NCBI GenBank assembly: GCA_031546985.1
Contig: JAVBJN010000121.1
Location: 1 to 14,434 of the forward strand
Direction: 5' to 3'
DNA: 14,434 bases
From: JAVBJN01 sp031546985
GTDB lineage: Bacteria > Bacteroidota > Bacteroidia > Chitinophagales > Chitinophagaceae
The stretch's first letter is position 1. Each line of letters opens with the position of its first letter. Below, in pieces: positions 1-5,861 of the stretch. The notes under the pieces were generated by a model that was not told the DNA's origin, did not search any database, and worked only from the letters and a program-made list of their open reading frames with translations. A program made the translations under genes and the position numbers.

Positions 1-100
1 TCGTTGATAATTCCCCTTGCTCGATTTCCTGGACTACCTGAACTTTAAACGACACGCTGTAATCCTTTTGCGTGCGCTTTACATAATTTGTTATTTCCAT
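1..100 (-). CDS. IS3-family transposase OrfA, N-terminal fragment (runs off the window)
   Basis: Reading leftward from the ATG at 100-98 gives 33 codons beginning MEITNYVKRTQKDYSVSF and continuing into KVQVVQEIEQGELST before the window ends. This is the typical N-terminus of the Bacteroidota IS3 OrfA helix-turn-helix protein, which recognises the IS ends and, with OrfB through a -1 frameshift, forms the OrfAB transposase. The helix-turn-helix and OrfB would lie to the left. No frameshift or stop is visible in the part present, so whether the element is active cannot be judged. Confidence 0.7.
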   Translation of the reverse strand, partial: MEITNYVKRTQKDYSVSFKVQVVQEIEQGELST

Positions 101-140
101 AACGATGGTTTTTTCTGTATCGCTATTTCAGGACGGGACA
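1..140 (-). mobile_element. IS3-family insertion sequence, right end only (truncated by window edge)
   Basis: The left edge encodes the start of an IS3-type OrfA on the minus strand. About 40 bp upstream of its ATG, read on the minus strand, lies TGTCCCGTCCTGAAATAGCG (positions 140 to 121). It begins with TGT and looks like an IS3 terminal inverted repeat, so I place the element boundary at about 140. The other end and the target duplication lie outside the window, so the boundary is inferred. The element abuts an intrinsic terminator at 152-185, which suggests insertion between a gene to the left and its terminator. Confidence 0.6.
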
Positions 141-151
141 AGATAAGAACT

Positions 152-185
152 AAAAAGAGCGACCCTTACCGGTCGCTCTTTTTTT
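152..185 (+). terminator. Intrinsic terminator, probably bidirectional
   Basis: A perfect 13-bp stem (152-164 with 171-183) and a 6-nt loop (CTTACC) are followed by a T run to 185. The left arm begins with five As, so it could also work on the minus strand. It sits just outside the IS end, and no complete gene that it serves is visible on its left. Confidence 0.85.
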
Positions 186-238
186 GAATCAACTTTAACG
201 CATATCTTCGAAAATTAATCAATCTGTCATTTTAATCT

Positions 239-472
239 ATGCGACCATTTCAATCTATTGCAGCCATTGGGTTAAGTGCGGTATTCCTGTCCTTTTCCAG
301 CCCCGCTGCCACCTCCGTAAAAGTGTACATCTGCAAAAGCAACGCTGCCTACGCCTGGCACCAGGTTCGTGATTGCCGCGGGTTAAACAAATGCACCCAC
401 GAAATAGAAAAGGTAACCAAAGAAGAAGCAGTAGCGCTGGGCTACAAAAAACCTTGCGGGTACTGCTATTAA
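239..472 (+). CDS. Small secreted cysteine-rich protein, possibly metal-binding
   Basis: A 77-residue protein. Residues 1-24 form a signal peptide (charged start, hydrophobic core, SSPAAT cleavage region), so the mature part of about 53 residues is exported. The mature part has Cys32, His41, Cys46, Cys52, His54 and a C-terminal Cys73-x-x-Cys76. The spacing, with a conserved-looking EEAVALGYKKPCGYC end, recalls the small zinc-ribbon-like domains related to the Ada N-terminal metal-binding fold. Small secreted proteins of this shape are common in Bacteroidota but I know of no assigned function. A weak promoter is possible (TTTG at 183-186, TATCTTCG at 203-210). Terminators flank the gene on both sides, so it is monocistronic. 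Confidence 0.75.
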   Translation: MRPFQSIAAIGLSAVFLSFSSPAATSVKVYICKSNAAYAWHQVRDCRGLNKCTHEIEKVTKEEAVALGYKKPCGYCY

Positions 473-479
473 ACATATG

Positions 480-507
480 AAAAAACGGCCCGATTGGGCC
501 GTTTTTT
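480..507 (+). terminator. Bidirectional intrinsic terminator
   Basis: A perfect 12-bp stem (480-491 with 496-507) with a 4-nt GATT loop. The arms start with six As and end with six Ts, so it can stop transcription of the small secreted protein gene (+) and of the AraC-type gene arriving on the minus strand. Confidence 0.9.
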
Positions 508-533
508 CAACTCTTGAACGTCTCCCTGCCACG

Positions 534-707
534 TTAACGTGACGTTTCACAAAGCTTAACCGACAGCACCAGCTTGTCTATCTCCTCTTTTATTGCGCCA
601 TTCATACCAAGCCGGCTCATACCTGCATTAAGCCCATCATTCCATTCACTGTTTCTGGTATAAAAATACAGCCAGGTACCTGTTCTGTTGTTATAATAAA
701 AAGGACA
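534..707 (-). other. Coding-like open frame directly after the araC-type stop codon, possible gene remnant
   Basis: Read on the minus strand, the codons after the stop of the AraC-type gene (TAA at 710-708) stay open for 57 codons in the same frame, to TAA at 536-534. The translation looks protein-like (GTWLYFYTRNSEWNDGL, then GAIKEEIDKLV) but has no ATG near its beginning. I do not recognise it. It could be the tail of a decayed gene or chance. It is not a normal part of an AraC protein, because the regulator already ends where this family usually ends. Confidence 0.2.
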
Positions 708-1553
708 TTACTTATAAATTTTCAGGAGAGACGCTTGCAATTCTGATGGTGTCATGCCCGTATGTGTTTTAATAAACCCGCTAAAATTGGCAGGACTGTC
801 AAAATTGAGTTCGTAGGCAATTTCCTTCAGCGACCACTCGCTCAGCAAAAACAACCGCCGGATCTCGAGCAGCAGTTCTTCGTGAATTAGTTCCAGTGCC
901 GTTTTGCCCAATGCGTGTTTACAAGTGTGGTTCAGCCTGTCGATGGTACAGCCCATCATGGTGCAGTATTCCGACACTTTTTTGCGTGAGCGGATATGTT
1001 GCGTCACCAGCGAAAGGAATTGTGTAATCAAAGGTCCGCCCTGTATCGTAACCCGGTTCTGGTACAGTTCGGGTAGCGATATAAGGATAATCTGCAGGTA
1101 GCTGTAGGCTTTGTAAATAGCATTGGGAGACAGTTCCGGCTGTTGCAGCAACAGGTTCATGCGCTCCGTTAAATCGTATAAATGATTAAAAGCATCTGCA
1201 TCGAAGCGAAACACCGGATCCGGGAAATACAGGTGGTAATGCTTTAGCGGATGAATAAAATCAAAAACATCTTTCCGGAACTGGATGAGTAACCCCTCGG
1301 CAGAATGGCGCTGCATTAAATGGATCTGACCCGGATAAACCGTAAATATCTGTCCCGCGGCCATATCGTAACGGGAAAAATCGATCAATTGTGAACCCTG
1401 CCCTTCCCGCACCAGTATAACCTCAAAGTAATCGTGCCGGTGGGGTTGGTGAAAGTCGTAGGGATTGGGGTAATTAAGGGGTTCTATTACCAATAGCTTA
1501 TTGGGATGTGGCAATGAAACCGGGCTACCAGGCAGCGAGTCCTTCTTGTTCAT
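708..1553 (-). CDS. AraC-family transcriptional regulator
   Basis: A 281-residue protein. Residues 30-95 form a cupin-like ligand-sensing domain (HQPHRHDYFEVILVREG, then AAGQIFTVYPGQIHLM), as in AraC regulators that sense small molecules. Residues 180-275 are the DNA-binding domain with two helix-turn-helix units, the second being WSLKEIAYELNFDSPANFSG followed by FIKTHTGMTPSE, a very typical AraC signature. The first helix-turn-helix (VSEYCTMMGCTIDRLNH) is less canonical. Length is normal. The ATG at 1553 is the only good start. A perfect inverted repeat lies 26-57 bp upstream (1579-1610) and could be an autoregulatory operator. The target genes cannot be told from context; the TonB-like unit upstream is on the same strand. 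Confidence 0.93.
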   Translation of the reverse strand: MNKKDSLPGSPVSLPHPNKLLVIEPLNYPNPYDFHQPHRHDYFEVILVREGQGSQLIDFSRYDMAAGQIFTVYPGQIHLMQRHSAEGLLIQFRKDVFDFIHPLKHYHLYFPDPVFRFDADAFNHLYDLTERMNLLLQQPELSPNAIYKAYSYLQIILISLPELYQNRVTIQGGPLITQFLSLVTQHIRSRKKVSEYCTMMGCTIDRLNHTCKHALGKTALELIHEELLLEIRRLFLLSEWSLKEIAYELNFDSPANFSGFIKTHTGMTPSELQASLLKIYK

Positions 1554-1578
1554 AATTGCAGGTGTGTCTAAAAAATAA

Positions 1579-1610
1579 CATATTCATACGGCATTTACCG
1601 TATGAATATG
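1579..1610 (-). promoter_or_regulatory. Perfect 13-bp inverted repeat: operator or terminator
   Basis: Arms CATATTCATACGG (1579-1591) and CCGTATGAATATG (1598-1610) are separated by 6 nt. On the minus strand the hairpin is followed by TTATTTTTTA, so it could end the transcript of the TonB/MORN gene (stop at 1643). Its symmetry, AT-rich arms and place just upstream of the regulator's ATG also fit a regulator binding site. The sequence alone does not decide between them. Confidence 0.6.
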
Positions 1611-1642
1611 CTGATAGGCTATAGACGCTTTATTTGCGCCCA

Positions 1643-2872
1643 TTAATTTCCCACATGGAAGTTAATGGGCAAGGTATAATACACGGCCACATTACGGCCA
1701 TTCTGCTTGCCCGGTTTCCATTTGGGCATACTTTTTATCACGCTTAGCGCTTCCCTGTCGCATTCGGGATCGAGCTTGCGCACTACTTCTGCATCGGCAA
1801 TCGAGCCATCGGCCTCTACCACAAAACGTAATACCACACGGCCTCCTATACCATTTGCTTTCGCGTTCCTGGGATAGTGCAAGTGGTCGCTTATGTATTT
1901 TTGCATGGCAGATGAGCCGCCCGGAAACTCTGGCATCTGCTCTACAGACACAAAACGTTTATTGACAGGAGGACCATCTCCCGGCTCAGGCATGGGTCCG
2001 GGACCAATGGCCTCAATATCTATTGGGTCGGGATTGGGCGTACCCGTACCAATGATAGACCGTTCTTCATTCTGGCGCAGCATAGTCATCCAGTCTATAC
2101 CGTTGCCGTTGATAACGTTTACCAGTGTATCGGCACTAAAGAGCACCCGCATATTGGCCTTACCATCCCTATAATCCACCCATTCACCCTCGGCCAGATT
2201 GTTTTTAAAATTCATGACTACATCAGAGTCACCGTTTTCTGCCAACACCAGGAAGCGACCATCTTTAATACTATTAGCCGGTAATGCCTCTACCCGGAAC
2301 GTTCTGCGTACTTCTTTGGCCAGTTCATTTTTCAGCTTGTCGTTGTATACATAAGGCTTTGTACTCTCCCTTGACTTGTGCCAAACAATAGAGTCCTGCT
2401 GCGTACGGGTATAAGGCTTATAATTGCCCATTACTCTCGGGCTTCCGCTTTCGTAGTAATCGGTATACTTACCGGTAAGGCAGCCATTCACAAATTGTGC
2501 TTCTAAAGCAGGTTTGCCATTGGTAAAATAAACAATGGCTTTGCCATTGAGCAAGCTATTCTTGTAGGTGCACTTTACCCGTAAGGTACCATCGCTGTAC
2601 CAGGCCTGCAATGGCCCGTCAAAAAAAAGATAGGGCGAGTTAAAATAGAGCTTGTTTAACTCTGCCGCATACGAAAAAGTTTGTTTGGCACCTCTAATGT
2701 ATGCATCGAGCATATTATCGGAATAGCCACCCGAGGGCAACATACCAGTGTAGCGCCAGCTGCCTTCTATTGCTTTTTTACCGTTGGGATAATAAATCGT
2801 TTGCCTGGGCTGGGCACTGGCGTTATATACCAGGCCTACACATAGAACTGCCGCTAAAACAGGATACTTCAT
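1643..2872 (-). CDS. Exported MORN-repeat / TonB C-terminal-domain protein
   Basis: A 409-residue protein with a signal peptide (1-20, ending NASA before Gln21). Residues 22-150 carry MORN_2/YwqK-like repeats, each a polar strand with a GxxxxYYxxG pattern (YYPNGKKAIEGSW, WYSDGTLRVKCTY, YFTNGKPALEAQF, YYESGSPRVMGNY). A further such unit lies near 225-245. A Pro/Gly-rich linker (279-304) leads to a TonB_C domain (307-406) with EQMPEFPGGSSAM, FVVEADGSIADAEV and MPKWKPGKQNG. A cleaved signal peptide instead of an N-terminal membrane anchor means this is not a classical energy-coupling TonB; it is probably a periplasmic or outer-membrane-associated protein of unknown role. It lies 13 bp after, and in operon with, the paralogous TonB_C gene. 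Confidence 0.88.
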   Translation of the reverse strand: MKYPVLAAVLCVGLVYNASAQPRQTIYYPNGKKAIEGSWRYTGMLPSGGYSDNMLDAYIRGAKQTFSYAAELNKLYFNSPYLFFDGPLQAWYSDGTLRVKCTYKNSLLNGKAIVYFTNGKPALEAQFVNGCLTGKYTDYYESGSPRVMGNYKPYTRTQQDSIVWHKSRESTKPYVYNDKLKNELAKEVRRTFRVEALPANSIKDGRFLVLAENGDSDVVMNFKNNLAEGEWVDYRDGKANMRVLFSADTLVNVINGNGIDWMTMLRQNEERSIIGTGTPNPDPIDIEAIGPGPMPEPGDGPPVNKRFVSVEQMPEFPGGSSAMQKYISDHLHYPRNAKANGIGGRVVLRFVVEADGSIADAEVVRKLDPECDREALSVIKSMPKWKPGKQNGRNVAVYYTLPINFHVGN

Positions 2873-2885
2873 GGCTGCTAAGGGA

Positions 2886-3389
2886 TTAATGCTTATTGAG
2901 GCTAAAGGCTACAGGAATGGTATTGTATACAGCCACGGCATTTCCGCTTTGCTTGCCGGGTTTCCATTTGGGCATATTCTTTACTACGCGGATGGCTTCT
3001 TTATCGCATTCCGGGTCGAGCTTACGCAGCACTTCAACATCGGTAATGGTGCCATCGGCTTCTACTACAAACTTTAAATACACCTTGCCTTCAATACCGT
3101 TCTGCTTTGCCGCCGGCGGGTACATAAGGCTACTTTCCAGATAGGCCAGCATCGAAGCGCTACCGCCAGGAAATTCCGGCATTTGCTCTACGGCCGTAAA
3201 GCGGGCTTTCGGATCGGTCGACGATGGCGCTTCAAGCGGCGCTTCTATGCCAAGACCATCACTACCATCAATAGAAACCTTTACAGGCTGAATGGTACGT
3301 TCTTTTGCCAGCTTGTCTTTGGAAGACTGCGCTTGCACGGCTGTTGCCGCGGTGCACAACAAGATTGTTGCGACTATATATTTCTTCAT
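2886..3389 (-). CDS. Exported TonB C-terminal-domain protein
   Basis: A 167-residue protein. I start it at the ATG at 3389, because that gives a clean signal peptide (MKKYIVATILLCTAATAVQA, cleavage before Gln21); an in-frame start about 31 codons further upstream would bury it and overlap the divergent promoter region. After a short charged/Pro linker, residues 63-162 form a TonB_C domain (EQMPEFPGGSASM, FVVEADGTITDVEV, LRKLDPECDKEA, MPKWKPGKQSG), very similar to the C-terminal domain of the next gene. Like its neighbour it lacks a transmembrane anchor, so it is probably periplasmic. It is the first gene of the two-gene minus-strand unit. Confidence 0.88.
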   Translation of the reverse strand: MKKYIVATILLCTAATAVQAQSSKDKLAKERTIQPVKVSIDGSDGLGIEAPLEAPSSTDPKARFTAVEQMPEFPGGSASMLAYLESSLMYPPAAKQNGIEGKVYLKFVVEADGTITDVEVLRKLDPECDKEAIRVVKNMPKWKPGKQSGNAVAVYNTIPVAFSLNKH

Positions 3390-3466
3390 TGGTGTTAAAA
3401 TGTGGTAGGTGAAATTATAAAAAACCAACATTCCAACGAAGATTTCCTCCTGCACAAATGTTTGCC

Positions 3467-3474
3467 TACTTTTG
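3467..3474 (+). promoter_or_regulatory. -7 promoter box (TACTTTTG) for the riboswitch transcript
   Basis: An exact match to the Bacteroidota TANNTTTG -7 element. It predicts a transcription start near 3480, immediately before the cobalamin riboswitch. No convincing -33 TTTG is visible. Confidence 0.6.
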
Positions 3475-3486
3475 CACCGCAATGGT

Positions 3487-3645
3487 TTCCGGTTTAACCG
3501 CCGGAATTAAAAGGGAATACCGGTGTAAGTCCGGAACAGTACCCGCTGCTGTAAGTTCTAAAAAAAGTTATACCAACAAAGCCACTTTGCCTCCGGGCAT
3601 GGGAAGGCGGCATAACCGGAACAAGTCAGAAGACCTGCCGTGCAC
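3487..3645 (+). ncRNA. Cobalamin (adenosylcobalamin/B12) riboswitch
   Basis: The conserved blocks of the cobalamin aptamer appear in order: AAAAGGGAATACCGGTGTAA (3510-3529), then TCCGGAACAG and CCCGCTGCTGTAA (3543-3555), GCCACT (3581-3586), GGGCATGGGAAGGCGG (3595-3610), and the B12 box AGTCAGAAGACCTGCC (3624-3639). The order and spacing match the family. It lies in the 5' leader of the DUF4465/T9SS gene, about 140 nt upstream of its ATG, so that gene should be repressed when cobalamin is plentiful. Exact ends are approximate. Confidence 0.93.
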
Positions 3646-3744
3646 ATCAGTTATCAGTAGCTTTCGGGAAAAAAAGCTTCGGGTAAAAGCGCCTGCACAT
3701 GTGCAGACTGCCTTTCTCCGTACCTCCTTATTTTCTATTGGCTG

Positions 3745-3777
3745 CTGTGTTCCGATCATTCATTTTTTGAAACACAG
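3745..3777 (+). promoter_or_regulatory. Leader hairpin next to the start codon, candidate expression platform
   Basis: CTGTGTT (3745-3751) can pair with AACACAG (3771-3777), placing a stem 3 nt before the ATG at 3781. The leader also contains a perfect palindrome CTGCACATGTGCAG (3693-3706), part of which can alternatively pair with TGCACAT just after the B12 box (3641-3647). There is no clear terminator with a U run between aptamer and gene, which favours translational control. This is inference from pairing only. Confidence 0.35.
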
Positions 3778-3780
3778 TAT

Positions 3781-5013
3781 ATGACACAACACATGCGCGG
3801 CCTTTTTACGGCCCTTCTGATTGGCGGTGCGGCTACCGCATCTGCTCAGGCAGTATCTGATTTTGACAACCTGCCGCTTTCCCAACCCGACACTTGCTAT
3901 ATAGACCCCAACCCTGTAGGCAATACCGTTGGCTTTACGAACGGCGATGCAGAATTCATGCACAACTTTATCGACTACGGTGGGTTTATTCTCTGGGAAG
4001 GATTTACCTACAGCAACTATACCGATAGTATTGGCGCGGGCAGCTTTGACTGGAAATTCCAGTTATCGGCACGTACGGCCAAAGGCTACGCCAACTCTGA
4101 GCAATACGCTACAGCTTATGCCTACACCCCTTCTAAAATACGTTTAAAGAACGGCGCGCTGGGCCGTCCGGTGGCGGGCTTCCAACTGGCCAATTCTACC
4201 TGGTGTTACAATTACGTAAAAGACAATTACCATACCGGCGATTGGGTAAAACTTACCGTGAAAGGCTATCTGGGCGGCGCGTTGAAAAACGACAGCATCA
4301 CCTATTACCTGGCCGATCTGCGCGCAGCCAACACCGCCAGCCACACCAACCTCAAAACCTGGGATTGGGTAAACCTGCTGCCGCTGGGCAATGTAGACAG
4401 TTTGTGGTTCCGCGTTACCTCTTCGGACGATTTTGCACCGGCATATTTCTGCATGGATAATTTTACCCCGCTGGTAAACTGCACTAACCTTACCGGACTG
4501 GCTGCACCAACCGTAACCGCTACAGGCGCTACCGTTGTATGGCATACCAACAGCACTGCCCTTTCGTATGACTACGTAATAGACCAGACCGCCGCAGACC
4601 CTACCGTATCGGGCACCAACACTACCGATACCTTTGCTGTAACCAATAACCTGCTGGCATTGTCTACCTACTACGCGCACGTTCGCTCCAATTGTGGTGG
4701 TAACGCGCGCTCCGACTGGAGCACGGTTAGCTTTACCACACCTGCTTTGCCTCCCGCAACCGGCATAGACCATTACCAGGCGGGCAATGCATTGGTAACG
4801 GTGTACCCCAACCCTGCGCACAACGAGCTGTACATAAAAACCTCGCTACGTTTAAACATTTCTGTTTACAGCACCGACGGCCGCTTGCAGCTCAAAGCCC
4901 AGGCTACCAATAAACTCGACATCAGCCAGCTGCCACAGGGCATGTACCAGTTGCTCTTCCACGATCAGGATGGTAAACTGCGCCACCATATGTCGCTGGC
5001 CAAAACACTTTAA
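3781..5013 (+). CDS. B12-riboswitch-controlled secreted DUF4465 / FN3 / T9SS-sorted protein
   Basis: A 410-residue protein. Residues 1-23 are a signal peptide (ends SAQA). Residues 27-228 match DUF4465: FDNLPLS at the start, WEGFTYSNYTD (72-82), VAGFQLANSTWCYNYVKD (131-148), DWVKLTVKG (154-162), ITYYLADLR (173-181), TWDWVNLLPLG (193-203), and a closing PAYFCMDNF. Residues 234-320 resemble a fibronectin type III domain. Residues 338-410 are a type A T9SS sorting domain (VYPNPAHNELYI, then QLPQGMYQLLF). The product should therefore cross the outer membrane and be secreted or surface-attached. Biochemistry is unknown. The riboswitch implies a role in cobalamin capture or use, perhaps as a surface B12 or cobamide binder, but that is inference. 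A terminator follows directly, so it is a one-gene unit. The ATG at 3793 is an alternative start. Confidence 0.9.
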   Translation: MTQHMRGLFTALLIGGAATASAQAVSDFDNLPLSQPDTCYIDPNPVGNTVGFTNGDAEFMHNFIDYGGFILWEGFTYSNYTDSIGAGSFDWKFQLSARTAKGYANSEQYATAYAYTPSKIRLKNGALGRPVAGFQLANSTWCYNYVKDNYHTGDWVKLTVKGYLGGALKNDSITYYLADLRAANTASHTNLKTWDWVNLLPLGNVDSLWFRVTSSDDFAPAYFCMDNFTPLVNCTNLTGLAAPTVTATGATVVWHTNSTALSYDYVIDQTAADPTVSGTNTTDTFAVTNNLLALSTYYAHVRSNCGGNARSDWSTVSFTTPALPPATGIDHYQAGNALVTVYPNPAHNELYIKTSLRLNISVYSTDGRLQLKAQATNKLDISQLPQGMYQLLFHDQDGKLRHHMSLAKTL

Positions 5014-5035
5014 CCACACTCCTGCCTACTTTATC

Positions 5036-5070
5036 CCACACCCTGACCGATTCGTCAGGGTGTGGTTTTT
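5036..5070 (+). terminator. Intrinsic terminator of the DUF4465 gene
   Basis: A perfect 12-bp GC-rich stem (5036-5047 with 5054-5065) and a 6-nt loop are followed by TTTTT. It isolates the riboswitch-controlled gene from the acetyltransferase gene downstream. Confidence 0.92.
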
Positions 5071-5101
5071 AGCAACCGGCTTTTCATTATTTTTAACCTG
5101 C

Positions 5102-5109
5102 AATGTTTG
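5102..5109 (+). promoter_or_regulatory. Probable -7 box (AATGTTTG) of the vat-like gene
   Basis: It differs from TANNTTTG at one base, and a T-rich stretch (5081-5084) lies at roughly -33 spacing. It predicts a start of transcription near 5116. That would place the upstream ATG at 5103 inside the promoter and supports the ATG at 5136 as the real start. Confidence 0.4.
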
Positions 5110-5135
5110 ATTTTTTCCCGGCTAAAAACCTTGTT

Positions 5136-5768
5136 ATGCATAACATTCCAGATCAGCACCAGGCATTTCCCCTTCAAGGCTACCAACGGTTGTGTTTCCT
5201 TAAAAACATTATCAAAAACCCCAACATTATTGTGGGCGATTACACCTACTACGACGATTTTGAAGAGGTAGGCAATTTTGAAAAAAACGTGCGGTATCAT
5301 TTCGATTTTATAGGCGATAAGCTCATTATAGGCAAGTTCTGTATGATTGCTTCGGGCGTAAGTTTTATTATGAATGGCTCCAACCACCTGCACCAATCCA
5401 TCAGTAGTTATCCCTTTGCCATTTTTGGCAAAGACTGGGCGCATGCCATGGAAGGCCAGCATTATCCTTACAAGGGCGATACCATAGTGGGCAATGATGT
5501 ATGGATTGGACACAACGTAACCATTATGCCAGGTGTAAACATTGGCGATGGCGCTATTATAGCTACCAATGCCACTGTAACCAAAGATGTAGCGCCTTAT
5601 ACTGTAGTGGGCGGCAACCCGGCACGGCTCATACGCGATCGTTTCACTCCCGAGCAGGTTAAACTGCTGCTGCAACTGCAATGGTGGAACTGGGATATTG
5701 AAAAAATAACACGCAACCTGCACCTCCTTACCCACGGCGATATAGCAGCATTGCAGCACTGCGAATAG
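5136..5768 (+). CDS. vat: Vat-family streptogramin A O-acetyltransferase
   Basis: A 210-residue left-handed beta-helix (hexapeptide repeat) acetyltransferase of the xenobiotic type. It uses acetyl-CoA to acetylate a hydroxyl of group A streptogramins, which inactivates them; the enzymes act as cytoplasmic trimers. Recognisable family segments are IIVGDYTYYDD (31-41), RYHFDFIGDKLIIGKFCMIA (53-72), FIMNGSNH (77-84) with the expected catalytic His84, SSYPFAIFG, GNDVWIGHNVTIMPGVNIGD (119-138), VAPYTVVGGNP (152-162), and the LQWWNWDIEKI tail typical of Vat. I chose the ATG at 5136 on family length and promoter position; the ATG at 5103 would add 11 residues. GC content and codon use look like the neighbours and no mobile element is adjacent, so it seems to be a resident chromosomal gene. 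Confidence 0.93.
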   Translation: MHNIPDQHQAFPLQGYQRLCFLKNIIKNPNIIVGDYTYYDDFEEVGNFEKNVRYHFDFIGDKLIIGKFCMIASGVSFIMNGSNHLHQSISSYPFAIFGKDWAHAMEGQHYPYKGDTIVGNDVWIGHNVTIMPGVNIGDGAIIATNATVTKDVAPYTVVGGNPARLIRDRFTPEQVKLLLQLQWWNWDIEKITRNLHLLTHGDIAALQHCE

Positions 5769-5832
5769 CTGCCCATATCCATTACCTAAAGATTTATATA
5801 AAGTTAACAGCCATTATCCCTGCCGCAGCACG

Positions 5833-5840
5833 TATTTTTG
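5833..5840 (+). promoter_or_regulatory. -7 promoter box (TATTTTTG) of the SDR gene
   Basis: An exact TANNTTTG match 21 bp before the ATG at 5862. The -33 region has no clear TTTG. Confidence 0.55.
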
Positions 5841-5861
5841 CACTTTCGAAAACTACACAAC

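Noticed and set aside
3659..3678. AGCTTT/AAAGCT stem after the B12 box as the riboswitch terminator
   Set aside because: It is only 6 bp, AT-rich, and is followed by CGGGT rather than a T run.
3458..3784. Open frame of about 108 codons across the leader of the DUF4465 gene
   Set aside because: It coincides with the cobalamin riboswitch, whose conserved RNA blocks explain the sequence; the translation is not protein-like.
4144..4821. Long open frame on the minus strand opposite the DUF4465 gene
   Set aside because: The translation has biased, non-family composition (many Gly, Arg, Val and Tyr) and mirrors the codon pattern of the well-supported plus-strand gene.
5055..5759. Open frame antisense to the vat-like gene
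   Set aside because: The plus strand is a clear Vat homologue; the antisense frame shows no family motif and runs into the upstream terminator.
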